Shown: positions 13,817-21,840 of the stretch, one piece after another
Layout of the letters: every line of letters begins with the position of its first letter
How positions within the stretch are numbered: position 1 is the first letter of the stretch
Source: Acidimicrobiaceae bacterium
Lineage (GTDB): Bacteria; Actinomycetota; Acidimicrobiia; Acidimicrobiales; UBA8190
Direction of reading: 5' to 3'
Length of the DNA: 25,740 nt
Assembly (NCBI GenBank): GCA_003453695.1
Contig: DMNK01000090.1
Coordinates: 1 to 25,740, forward strand
Program-made: the position numbers and the translations under genes
The notes under the pieces: model-generated
Told to the model about the DNA's origin: nothing
The model's database searches: none
What the model saw: the letters and a program-made list of their open reading frames with translations, nothing else

Positions 13817-14561
13817 CGGCGTGTTGCACAATGCGTGCTTGCGCATGGACGAAGAGGGCGCCGGGCTCGACGACCTCTTGTCACCCTCGGGTATCCACCG
13901 GTGGATGGGCCGGGGCGGCATCGCCATCGGCGGGGCTGCCAGCCTGCTCGTCGGCGCCGTGTTCGGCGGGATCCTGGAGAGCGTCCCCGTGCTCCTGCCC
14001 CCGCCGGCGGCTGCCGTCTCGTCGCCCCACATCGACTCGGGCGGCGGTGCCGGCCTGCCCGCCAACACGCCCTGGACCCTCGCTGCCAACGCCGTGCCCG
14101 CCGCCCAGGCGGTCGTCCCGCAGCCGGCGCCGGCCATCGGCGCCCCGGCCGGCAGCAACTTCACGAGCGTGCCCACGCCCTCGCTCGGCGGCAAGTCCGC
14201 AGGGGGGGGCACGGTCACCCAGGCCGGGACCGGGAGCTCCGGTGGCGGCGTGCTGGGCAGCGGGGGCAGCGTCGGCGGATCGACGCCTTCGGTCCCGAGC
14301 AGCCCGACCAACCCTCCGCCCTCGTCCACCGGCGGGGTCCTCGGGACGGTGCAGGGCGTGGTGTCCAACCCCGGTGGAGCGGTCAGCAACCCGGTGGGCA
14401 CGGTCACCAACGTCGTGAACGGCGTGACCGGCGTCACCCAGACGCTGACCACGCCGACCAGCTCGCCCTCGAGCTCCACATCGTCCGGCACATCGTCCAC
14501 GGGCACGCTGAGCACGGTCACGACCACACTGACCAACACCACGTCGTCTCTCGGTCTGTAA
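13809..14561 (+). CDS. Membrane-anchored Ala/Gly/Ser/Thr-rich protein
   Basis: A 250-residue protein. GGGAGG six bases before the ATG, which lies inside the end of the sortase gene, indicates coupled translation. A hydrophilic N-terminal segment (about 1-35) is followed by one membrane segment (about 36-57), a Pro/Ala stretch and a long low-complexity exterior rich in Gly, Ser, Thr, Val and Asn, with repeated GGV/NPxG patterns (VSNPGGAVSNPVGTVTNVVN) and a Ser/Thr tail. No enzyme domain is seen. The arrangement suits a stalk or wall-spanning partner of the sortase. It could also be a poorly conserved filler protein. It closes the surface cluster; a G/C hairpin follows 44 bases after the stop. 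Confidence 0.65.
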   Translation: MVSGVLHNACLRMDEEGAGLDDLLSPSGIHRWMGRGGIAIGGAASLLVGAVFGGILESVPVLLPPPAAAVSSPHIDSGGGAGLPANTPWTLAANAVPAAQAVVPQPAPAIGAPAGSNFTSVPTPSLGGKSAGGGTVTQAGTGSSGGGVLGSGGSVGGSTPSVPSSPTNPPPSSTGGVLGTVQGVVSNPGGAVSNPVGTVTNVVNGVTGVTQTLTTPTSSPSSSTSSGTSSTGTLSTVTTTLTNTTSSLGL

Positions 14562-14605
14562 CGGTCCCCATCTCGGTCGCCGGTCTCCGGGCGTCCGGCA
14601 GGAGA

Positions 14606-14626
14606 CCCCCGTCCCCCGCACGGGGG
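14606..14626 (+). terminator. G/C hairpin after the surface cluster
   Basis: Stem CCCCCG/CGGGGG with a 9-base loop, 44 bases after the stop of the last surface-cluster gene. There is no U-run, as is common for actinobacterial intrinsic terminators, so strength is uncertain. Confidence 0.4.
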
Positions 14627-14776
14627 CCCGGTCGCCGCGCGTGTTCCGTGTCCGTGAGTGGGCGAGGACCAAAGACCGGTACCGATAACCAGCCCGACGG
14701 GAGGCTCCGGGGGCGGCTCACCTGCCCCCCGAGGCCGGCTCCGGGGTCCTCCCCCGGGCTCAGGTGTGCAAATTGC

Positions 14777-14792
14777 GTGGTCAGGCGACCAC
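14777..14792. promoter_or_regulatory. Inverted repeat upstream of the mce operon
   Basis: GTGGTC and GACCAC are perfectly complementary around AGGC, about 170 bases before the first permease gene. The size suits a dimeric repressor of the TetR or GntR type, both known to control mce operons in mycobacteria. No regulator gene lies next to it. Confidence 0.35.
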
Positions 14793-14961
14793 AAGGCGAC
14801 ATGAACAGTAACGTTCTTCTGATGCGGGGCCGGTGGGTATGTCATCGGTCGCCAAGAGGCCGGAAGGCGGGGCCGGCCAGTGGGGGCGTGGCGCCTGCTG
14901 GGCAGGCAACCCGCTCGTTCGACGCGCCGGATGCGCCAGCGGCGTGGGAAGGGGGTGAGCG

Positions 14962-15756
14962 GTGGCAGCGGTGACCACGCCGATCGGCGACAAGGTCACC
15001 AACCTGGTCCGGGAGATCGGGACCATGTTCGCCGTCGCCCTCGAAGCGGTCCGCCTCCTGTTCCGGCGGGGGCTGCCGATGGCCGAGTTCCTCGACCAGT
15101 GCTGGTTCCTGGCCCGCGTCACCACGCTGCCCCTCATCCTGGTGTCGATCCCCTTCGGCATCGTGATCGCTCTCGAGGTCGGCGGGCTGCTGTCGCAGAT
15201 CGGCGCCCAGAGCCAGCTGGGCGCGGCCATGGTGCTGGCCGTGGTGCGCGAGCAGGCCCCGGTGGCCACCGCCCTGCTCATCGCCGGCGCCGGCGGCTCG
15301 GCCATGTGCGCCGATCTGGGATCGAGGCGTATACGCGACGAGCTCGACGCCATGGAGGTCATGGCGGTCAACCCACTGCACCGGCTCGTGCTGCCCCGTC
15401 TCCTCGCCGCCACCGTCATCGCCGTGCTGCTCGACGGCGTGGTGAGCGCGGCGGGCATCGCCGGTGGCCTCTACTTCGGCACCCACTCCATCCACATCAC
15501 GACGAGCAGCTTCTTCGCCACCTTCTCGGAGCTGAGCCAGCTGGCCGACCTCTGGATGGCGCTGTTCAAGGCGGCGGTGTTCGGCTTCCTGGCCGCCATG
15601 GTGGCTTGCTACAAGGGCCTGTCGGCCAAGGGCGGCCCCAAGGGTGTGGGCGACGCCGTGAACCAAGCCGTCGTCATCACCTTCGTCCTCGCCTTCTTCG
15701 TGAACTTCGTCCTCACCGTCGTGTACTTCAACTTCATCCCCCAGAAGGCCATCTGA
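14962..15756 (+). CDS. YrbEA-type MlaE family permease of the mce operon
   Basis: A 264-residue integral membrane protein of the MlaE/YrbE family, with the family segments VREQAPVATALLIAGAGGSA (about 95-114) and IRDELDAMEVMAVNPLHRLV (about 124-143). The EL-DAMEVM loop contacts the cytosolic ATPase in MlaE-type transporters. About five hydrophobic segments are visible after an amphipathic N-terminus. It should pair with the next gene product as the permease of a lipid importer driven by an MceG/MlaF ATPase, which is not encoded in this window. The start is GTG, preceded by a purine-rich AAGGGGGTGAG. The TGA overlaps the next ATG (TGATG). It opens the operon after a 400-base gap. Confidence 0.92.
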   Translation: MAAVTTPIGDKVTNLVREIGTMFAVALEAVRLLFRRGLPMAEFLDQCWFLARVTTLPLILVSIPFGIVIALEVGGLLSQIGAQSQLGAAMVLAVVREQAPVATALLIAGAGGSAMCADLGSRRIRDELDAMEVMAVNPLHRLVLPRLLAATVIAVLLDGVVSAAGIAGGLYFGTHSIHITTSSFFATFSELSQLADLWMALFKAAVFGFLAAMVACYKGLSAKGGPKGVGDAVNQAVVITFVLAFFVNFVLTVVYFNFIPQKAI

Positions 15757-16685
15757 TGCCGGCCCCCGCACCGCCTCCGCCTCCTCCTCCTCCTCCTCCT
15801 GACGGGGCCACGGCGCTGGCGCCCTCCCCGGTGTCCTCGCCGCGCGCCGAGGCCGCCCGTCGTCGGGCCGAGGCGGTCGGCGCCGGCGCCGCCAACGTGG
15901 CCGACCAGGCCTTCGACCAGCTGTCCTTCTACGCCAAGTGCCTGGTCCAGCTGCCCCGCGGGCTCAAGTACCGCCGCGAGATCACCGCCCTCGTCTCCGA
16001 CATCACCATCGGCACGGGCGCCCTCGTGATCGGCGGCGGGATGTTCTTCGTCGTCATGAGCATCTCGTTCTTCACCGGCACCGAGGTGGGGCTGGAGGGT
16101 TTCACCGGCCTGCAGCAGATCGGGGCCCAGGCGTTCGTGGGCGTGATCTCGTCGTTGGCCAACACCCGGGAGATCACCCCGCTCGTGGCCGGCGTGGCGC
16201 TCGCCGCCCAGGTGGGTGCCGGCTTCACGGCCCAGCTCGGCGCCATGCGCATCTCGGAGGAGATCGACGCCCTCGAGGTCATGGGCATCGACAGCTTCGT
16301 CTACCTGGTGACGACGAGAGTGTGGGCCGCCCTCATCACCATGATCCCGCTGTACCTGGCGGCGCTGTTCGCCTCGTATCTGGCCACGGGCCTGGTGGTG
16401 ACCAAGTTCTTCGGGCTCTCCGCCGGCGTGTACCAGCACTACTTCCAGCTCTTCCTGCCCCCCATCGACATCCTCTATTCGTTCGTGAAGGCCATGGTGT
16501 TCGCCATCGCCGTCACCATCATCCACTGCTACTACGGGTACCGGGCCACGGGCGGGCCTGCCGGGGTGGGCGTGGCGGCCGGGCGCGCCATCCGCATCTC
16601 CATCATCGTCGTGGTGCTGCTCAACCTGCTGTTGTCCACGGTGATGTTCGGCGGCGCCAGCGCCACGGCGAGGTTGGTCGGATGA
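15756..16685 (+). CDS. YrbEB-type MlaE family permease of the mce operon
   Basis: A 309-residue partner permease with the same family signatures: LVAGVALAAQVGAGFTAQLG (about 146-165) and ISEEIDALEVMGIDSFVYLV (about 168-187). It is longer than the first permease because of a hydrophilic N-terminal extension of about 50 residues that begins with ten consecutive prolines. That tract includes seven successive CCT codons (15780-15800). Proline tracts of this length normally need elongation factor P and slow the ribosome, which may matter for co-translational insertion. Start and stop both overlap neighbours (TGATG before, ATGA after), so the three first genes are coupled. Confidence 0.92.
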   Translation: MPAPAPPPPPPPPPPDGATALAPSPVSSPRAEAARRRAEAVGAGAANVADQAFDQLSFYAKCLVQLPRGLKYRREITALVSDITIGTGALVIGGGMFFVVMSISFFTGTEVGLEGFTGLQQIGAQAFVGVISSLANTREITPLVAGVALAAQVGAGFTAQLGAMRISEEIDALEVMGIDSFVYLVTTRVWAALITMIPLYLAALFASYLATGLVVTKFFGLSAGVYQHYFQLFLPPIDILYSFVKAMVFAIAVTIIHCYYGYRATGGPAGVGVAAGRAIRISIIVVVLLNLLLSTVMFGGASATARLVG

Positions 16686-17950
16686 GCCGCCGGATCCTGC
16701 GCCTGCTGGCCGTGGTGGTCTCCGCGGCGGTGGCCATCGCCGGGGTCGTGGTCATCGTCAAGGCCGCCGACGGCGCCTTCTCGGGCTCGTACGCCCTGAG
16801 CGGGTTGTTCAAGAACTCGGGCGAGGGGCTGCAGCCGGGGGCGGAGGTCACCTACCGGGGCGTGCAGGTGGGCCGGGTCACCAGCGTCGCCCTGCACAGC
16901 GGGCGGGCCAAGGTGACCATGGCCATCGACCACAACTTCAAGGTCCCCGCCGACGCCACCGCCACCATCCTGCCCATCAATGTGTTCGGCGCCGACAACG
17001 TGGCCTTCACCTTCCCCTCCGGTGACCCGCCCAATTATCTGCACGACGGCGCCACCATCACCCACACGTCGGTGTCGCCCGACATCCAGGACCTGTTCGC
17101 CGCCGCCGACCCGCTGCTGGCCCAGATCGACGTGCCCGACCTGCAAACGGTGATCTCCAACCTGGCCCAGGCCTCGGAGAACGAGGGGCCCACCATCGCC
17201 GCCAGCATCGACGAAGGGGTCAAGCTGGCCAACTTCCTCGACAACACCCTTCCCCAGCAGCTGAGCGCGCTCGACTCGCTGAACGGGTTCGTCTCGGCCC
17301 TGGCGCCGACCGCCTCTTCCTTCAACGCCATCGCCGTCGCCTCCAACACGGCCCTGCCCGCCTTCAATTCCCAGGCCGCCGCCTATCAGAAGCTGCTCCA
17401 GACCCTCCAGCCCTTCGCCGAGAACTTCGCCCAGTTCCTGGCGGCGTACCACCCCGACATCACGACGCTGCTGTCGGCCGGGGACAACGTGGCCCGGGTC
17501 CTGCTCGTGCAGCGCCAGGACATCGGCCAGGTGCTGTCGGGGCTGGCCGTCTACCTGACCAAGTTCGCCAACTCCGTCGACCCGGCCGAGGTGCTCCCCG
17601 ACGGTTCGCACTTCGGCTACTTCCACACCTTCATCCTGCTGTCGGACCTGAACACCCTGGTGTGCTCGATGCTCGCCCCCGCCCAGCCGGGGCTGTCGTT
17701 CCTCTCCCCGCTGCAGCAGGCGCTCTCCGGTGCCGGCACCCCGCTCAACTGCTCGAGTCAGATCGCCGCCTTCAACGCCGCTCAGGCCTCGGGCCAGCCC
17801 GCGTCGCCGACCTCCACCACGAACCAGGCGGCGGGCAATTTGTCGACCCAGACCTACGAAGGCCTGGCCCAGCCGCAGCCGGCGCCACAACCACAGCAGC
17901 AAAGTGGGCTGGGCGGCTTCATCAACCAGTTGTTGGGCGGTGCCCTGTGA
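16682..17950 (+). CDS. MCE family protein, first in operon (MceA position)
   Basis: A 422-residue protein with an N-terminal membrane anchor (about 9-28) and one MCE domain (about 36-112; landmarks GLQPGAEVTYRGVQVGRVTS and INVFGADNVAF). A long helical region follows (about 130-330) with many Gln/Leu/Ala heptad-like stretches, then a Ser/Thr/Pro/Gln linker and a short amphipathic end FINQLLGGAL. MCE domains assemble into hexameric rings and the helical regions make a tunnel for lipids across the periplasm. LSDLNTLVCSML and the CSS near the end give two cysteines that may pair. It starts inside the stop of the permease gene (ATGA). Confidence 0.9.
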   Translation: MSRRILRLLAVVVSAAVAIAGVVVIVKAADGAFSGSYALSGLFKNSGEGLQPGAEVTYRGVQVGRVTSVALHSGRAKVTMAIDHNFKVPADATATILPINVFGADNVAFTFPSGDPPNYLHDGATITHTSVSPDIQDLFAAADPLLAQIDVPDLQTVISNLAQASENEGPTIAASIDEGVKLANFLDNTLPQQLSALDSLNGFVSALAPTASSFNAIAVASNTALPAFNSQAAAYQKLLQTLQPFAENFAQFLAAYHPDITTLLSAGDNVARVLLVQRQDIGQVLSGLAVYLTKFANSVDPAEVLPDGSHFGYFHTFILLSDLNTLVCSMLAPAQPGLSFLSPLQQALSGAGTPLNCSSQIAAFNAAQASGQPASPTSTTNQAAGNLSTQTYEGLAQPQPAPQPQQQSGLGGFINQLLGGAL

Positions 17951-17963
17951 CGAGGAGGGCGCG

Positions 17964-19178
17964 GTGAGCACCTGGACGCGACTTCGCCACTGGGTGCGCC
18001 ACAGCGGAGTGCTGCACCCGACCACGCTCAAGGTGGCCACCTTCGCCGTGGTGTGCCTCCTGATCCTGGCCGCCCTGGCCGCCAAGATCGGCAACATCTC
18101 GTTCTTCTCGCACCGGGTGAGCTACTCGGTGGACCTGGCCGACGCCACCGGGTTGCAGCCCCCGGCCGAGGTGAAGATCGCCGGGGTATCGGTGGGCCAG
18201 GTGAGCGGGGTCCAGGTGCAGCGGGCGCATGCCCTCGTCACCTTCAGCGTGAACTCCGACGTCAAGCTCCCCGCCGACACCGAAGCCGGCATCCAGTGGG
18301 CGAACGTGCTGGGCCAGGACTATCTGTACCTGTACCCGGGACACTCGACGCGCTCGTTGCGTCCGGGCGCCACCATTCCGCTGTCGGCCAACGTGGCCGG
18401 GCCCAACATCGGCGCGCTGCTCAATTCGCTCGGCCCGCTCCTGGGCGCGCTGCGGCCCCAGCAGGCCAACCAGGTGGTGGAGGCCTTCGCCAGCGCCCTC
18501 CAGGGCGACGAAGGCCAGGTCGACCAGCTCATCCAGAACGCGGCCGCCGTGTCGCAGACCGTCGGCTCCGTCGACACCCAGGTGGGGCAGGTGGTCGACA
18601 ACATGAACGCCGTGTTCTCGGCGCTGTCGTCGCGCAGCTCGGACCTCGGCGCCGTCATCAGCAACCTGGACACGGTCACCCAGTCACTGGCCGGCCGCAA
18701 CACCCTGTTGGACCAGACCGTGAGCAACCTGGGCCAGGTGGCCCAGGAGGTGGCCACCTTGGAGGGCGACACCCACGGTTCGCTCTCCTCGGCCATCAAC
18801 GACCTGGAAGCCGTGTCCGCCGACATCCAGAACCACCAGAGCGCCCTGAGCCGGGGGTTGGGCACCCTCGGGTCGGGGCTGGCGCCGTACGTGGACATCT
18901 CGGACTACGGCCAGTGGTTCCAGGTCCAGCTCGTCTACACCTGTCTCGCCGACGAGACGGTGTGCAGCTACTACGAGCCCACCAACGCCCCCGCCGGTGC
19001 CGGCCCGCTGGGGAGCCCGCCCTCTTCGGGGGTGCCCAGCCCGGCCAACGGCTCCGGCCCGCTGGGCGCCCTGGCTGGGGCGAGCGGCGCCGGGGCTCCG
19101 GCGTCGCCCACTGCCAGCGTGGGAGACGTCCTCAACATGGTGGCGGGCCAGGGCAACTTCCTCGGGAGCGCGTCGTGA
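17964..19178 (+). CDS. MCE family protein, second in operon (MceB position)
   Basis: A 404-residue protein starting at GTG with GAGGAGG about 6 bases upstream. A membrane anchor at about 22-40 is followed by an MCE domain (about 53-130; LQPPAEVKIAGVSVGQVSGV and ANVLGQDYLYLYPG). The helical tunnel-forming part covers about 150-310, rich in Gln, Val, Ser and Leu. Near the end, YTCLADETVCSYYEPTN contains two cysteines, a feature of the conserved C-terminal loop in MceB proteins. The tail is Pro/Gly/Ser/Ala-rich. It is the only member in the operon separated from its predecessor by a small gap (13 bases) instead of an overlap. Confidence 0.9.
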   Translation: MSTWTRLRHWVRHSGVLHPTTLKVATFAVVCLLILAALAAKIGNISFFSHRVSYSVDLADATGLQPPAEVKIAGVSVGQVSGVQVQRAHALVTFSVNSDVKLPADTEAGIQWANVLGQDYLYLYPGHSTRSLRPGATIPLSANVAGPNIGALLNSLGPLLGALRPQQANQVVEAFASALQGDEGQVDQLIQNAAAVSQTVGSVDTQVGQVVDNMNAVFSALSSRSSDLGAVISNLDTVTQSLAGRNTLLDQTVSNLGQVAQEVATLEGDTHGSLSSAINDLEAVSADIQNHQSALSRGLGTLGSGLAPYVDISDYGQWFQVQLVYTCLADETVCSYYEPTNAPAGAGPLGSPPSSGVPSPANGSGPLGALAGASGAGAPASPTASVGDVLNMVAGQGNFLGSAS

Positions 19179-20422
19179 AGGCCTTCACCGAGCGCAATCC
19201 CAAGATCATCGGGGTGGTGGCCGTGGTGGTGGCCGTGGCCATCGTGGGCGGCGTGATCCTGTTCAACCGCTCGTTGTTCACGCCCAGCTACACCATCCAT
19301 GCCCGGCTCTCCAACTCGGCCGGCGTGGCCAAGGGCACCGTCGTCACCCTGGCCGGGGTGAACGTCGGCACGGTCAGCGGCGTGCACGTGCACGGCAACA
19401 GCGTGGTCGCCGACCTGGCCATCAACCACGGCACCGTGCTGCCCCAGGACACCGCCGCCGCCGTCGAAGTGCAGACCGTGCTCGGCGTGCTCGAAGTGGC
19501 CCTGCAACCGAAGACGGGGTGGAACCATCCGCTGCAGGCGGGAGCCACCCTCACCGACACCTCGATCCCGGTCGAGTTCCAGGACGTCGAGAACGCGGCG
19601 GGGACGGTGCTCCAGCAGAGCGACGTGGCCGCCTTCAACCAGCTCCTCGTGTCGCTGGGCCAGATCACCCAGGGCAAGCAGGCGCAGGTGGCCGAGATCA
19701 TCACCGGCCTGAACAAGTTCACGACGGCGGTGAACCAGCGCCAACAGCAGGTGTCGAGCCTCATCGACGCCGCCAACAACCTGGCGTCGACCGTGGCCCA
19801 GCGCGACACGCAGCTGGCCGGGATCGTCGACCAGCTGTCCACTGTGGTGACGGGGCTGGCCCAGCGCTCGAGCGAGCTCAACGCCCTCATCGTCGGTACC
19901 GACCGGCTGGCGGCTCAGACGGCCACCCTCATCGGGCAGAACCAGCCCCAGCTCCAGGGCCTGCTCGCCCACCTGCAGTCGGTGCTGGCCGTGTTGAGCC
20001 AGCACCAGGAAGACCTCGCCCAGGGAGTGGCGTACCTGTCGTCGGCCTTGAAGGGCTTCTCGTCCATCGGCTACTCGGGACCCAACAACACCCCGCAGAA
20101 CTGGGGGAACATCTACGCCAACGTCGTGGGCATCGCCAACGGCTACTCGGTGCTCGGCAACTGCGCCGCCCTCGACCAGGCCCTGAACGAGGTGCTCGGC
20201 CCCGACCCGCTGCCCTGCGACCAGCGCAGCGGCCCGCCCGTCGGCCAGACGGGCACCCCCTCGGGCGGTCCCAGCGGCAGCGCCGGAGGGAACGGGCAGT
20301 CGCTGCAGAGCGGGCTGAGCGGTGCGGCGGGCAATCCGAGCGCCCCCGGCAGTTCGTCCTCGAGCACGTCGACCAACCCCCTCACCGAGCTGTTGAGCCC
20401 GCTGCTCGGAGGCAAGTCGTGA
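19175..20422 (+). CDS. MCE family protein, third in operon (MceC position)
   Basis: A 415-residue protein. The GTG at 19175 overlaps the previous TGA (GTGA). A membrane anchor at about 11-30 precedes the MCE domain (about 38-115; VAKGTVVTLAGVNVGTVSGV). The helical part runs about 135-290 with Gln-rich heptads (QRQQQVSSLIDAANNLA). A conserved-looking segment with WGNIYANVVGIANGYSVLG and two cysteines follows, then a Gly/Ser/Pro linker ending in the amphipathic stretch LTELLSPLLGGKS. Its role is as a ring subunit in the envelope-spanning lipid channel. Confidence 0.9.
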   Translation: MKAFTERNPKIIGVVAVVVAVAIVGGVILFNRSLFTPSYTIHARLSNSAGVAKGTVVTLAGVNVGTVSGVHVHGNSVVADLAINHGTVLPQDTAAAVEVQTVLGVLEVALQPKTGWNHPLQAGATLTDTSIPVEFQDVENAAGTVLQQSDVAAFNQLLVSLGQITQGKQAQVAEIITGLNKFTTAVNQRQQQVSSLIDAANNLASTVAQRDTQLAGIVDQLSTVVTGLAQRSSELNALIVGTDRLAAQTATLIGQNQPQLQGLLAHLQSVLAVLSQHQEDLAQGVAYLSSALKGFSSIGYSGPNNTPQNWGNIYANVVGIANGYSVLGNCAALDQALNEVLGPDPLPCDQRSGPPVGQTGTPSGGPSGSAGGNGQSLQSGLSGAAGNPSAPGSSSSSTSTNPLTELLSPLLGGKS

Positions 20423-21840
20423 GACGCCTCTCCGGCATGGCCGTGCTGCGCAGACGCGTGGCGGCCCCGGTGTGCCTCGCCGCCCTGGCCGCCGCCGGCG
20501 GCCTCGGGCTCTCGGCCTGCGGCGGGCCGTCCAACTATCCGCTCACGGCGCTCTTCTCGAGCGCGGAAGGACTCTTCCCGGGCAACGCCGTGGACGTGCT
20601 CGGCGTCCAGCGCGGCACCGTGACCAAGGTGACGCCCGAGAACGGCTTCGTCAGAGTCGACATGTCGATCGACGGTTCGCAGGCCTTGCCGGCACGCGTC
20701 CTGGCCAGCCTCACCACCCCGCAGCTGTTGGGCGAGCCCTCCATCGAGCTCTCACCCGGTTATGCAGGCGGCCCGCATCTCGCCTCGGGCGCCGTCATCC
20801 CCGAGAACCGCACCTCGGTGCCCGAGTCCATCGGCCAGCTGCTTCAGAACCTCCAGACGTTCCTGGGCGAGGTGAACGACCAGTCGGTCTCGAGCTTGGT
20901 GGCCAACCTGGCTCAGGACCTCCAGGGCCAGGGCCAGGCGCTCAACCAGTTGATCGCCAACGGTGCGGGGACGTTGCAGATCCTCGCCAACAAGGGGAAC
21001 GAGCTGGGCCAGCTGAACGGCTCGTTGGCCCAGATCACCGCCACCTTGCGCCAGCACACCGTGCAGGTGACGCAGCTCCTGCAGGCCTACGCCACCGTCG
21101 GGAACGTGCTGGCACAGGACAGCGGGCCGCTCGGTGACGCCATCTCGCAGCTGGCCCAGATGAGCCAGCAGCTCACGACGTTGCTCGACCCCAACCTGTC
21201 GGGGCTCAAGAGCGACATCGCCAGCATCACCCAGGTGGGGCGCACGCTCGACCGCAACCTGGGCTCGCTGGATCAGGGCCTGTCCTCGTCGGTGGCGCTC
21301 TTCGCCGCCGCCGGCCGGGCCTACGACCCCGTCCACAACTGGCTCAACCTGAACTCGCAGCTCGCTCCGGGCACCACCGCCGGCGTCCTCGAGGGGCTGG
21401 TGCGCGACCGGCTGGCCGGCATCTGCCGGCGGGTGCTCGCCAACCACGGCTCCGGGCTGTCGCAGAGCGCCATCTCCACCCTGCAGACCTGTGGCAACCC
21501 CGACTCGGGCTACTTCGACGGGTTGCTGTCGACCATCCCCAACCTGCTCACGGCGGCGACGGGCAGCCAGCCGCCTGCGCCGTCGCCTCAGGACCTGCTC
21601 GGCCAGGGCGCCGCTCAGATCCCGGGTCTGAGCCAGTCGCAACAGCAGTCGGTGTCGAGCGTCCCGGCCTCGCAGCTCACCACGCCGACCACCAGCGCCC
21701 CCACCTTGAACGGGCCGACACTGCCGTCGTCGGGGCCGGTGGTCAACGACCAGCAGGCCAACAGCAACTCCGGCGGCCTGCTCGGCGGCCTGCTGCACGG
21801 CCTGCTCGGTGTCGCCCACTTCTTCGGGAGCTTGTTCTGA
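20419..21840 (+). CDS. MCE family lipoprotein, fourth in operon
   Basis: A 473-residue protein, the longest of the six. The GTG at 20419 overlaps the previous TGA. The N-terminus is basic, with a hydrophobic core and the lipobox LSAC (31-34), so Cys34 should be lipidated and the protein anchored to the outer face of the cytoplasmic membrane. The MCE domain follows (about 40-120; GLFPGNAVDVLGVQRGTVTK, LTTPQLLGEPSIELSPGY), then the helical region (about 140-300), a cysteine-containing loop (ICRRVLANHGS, LQTCGNPDSGYF), a Gln/Ser/Thr/Pro linker and an amphipathic end GLLGGLLHGLLG. In the mycobacterial order the lipoprotein is fifth, so a lipobox at the fourth place is notable. Confidence 0.9.
   Translation: MRRLSGMAVLRRRVAAPVCLAALAAAGGLGLSACGGPSNYPLTALFSSAEGLFPGNAVDVLGVQRGTVTKVTPENGFVRVDMSIDGSQALPARVLASLTTPQLLGEPSIELSPGYAGGPHLASGAVIPENRTSVPESIGQLLQNLQTFLGEVNDQSVSSLVANLAQDLQGQGQALNQLIANGAGTLQILANKGNELGQLNGSLAQITATLRQHTVQVTQLLQAYATVGNVLAQDSGPLGDAISQLAQMSQQLTTLLDPNLSGLKSDIASITQVGRTLDRNLGSLDQGLSSSVALFAAAGRAYDPVHNWLNLNSQLAPGTTAGVLEGLVRDRLAGICRRVLANHGSGLSQSAISTLQTCGNPDSGYFDGLLSTIPNLLTAATGSQPPAPSPQDLLGQGAAQIPGLSQSQQQSVSSVPASQLTTPTTSAPTLNGPTLPSSGPVVNDQQANSNSGGLLGGLLHGLLGVAHFFGSLF

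Larger units (their letters stand above)
14562..14961. promoter_or_regulatory. Gap before the mce operon with hairpins and an inverted repeat
   Basis: About 400 bases with no convincing protein gene. Two G/C hairpins lie downstream of the surface cluster: CCCCCG/CGGGGG (14606-14611/14621-14626) and GGGGGC/GCCCCC (14709-14714/14724-14729); either could stop incoming transcription. A perfect inverted repeat GTGGTC-AGGC-GACCAC (14777-14792) is a candidate operator for the mce operon. A possible 57-residue frame at 14801-14974 overlaps the permease start but lacks support. Confidence 0.5.

Noticed and set aside
14801..14974. Possible 57-residue upstream frame overlapping the first mce permease start
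   Set aside because: Starts with ATG but has no ribosome site, no protein-like pattern and overlaps the better-supported GTG start of the permease.
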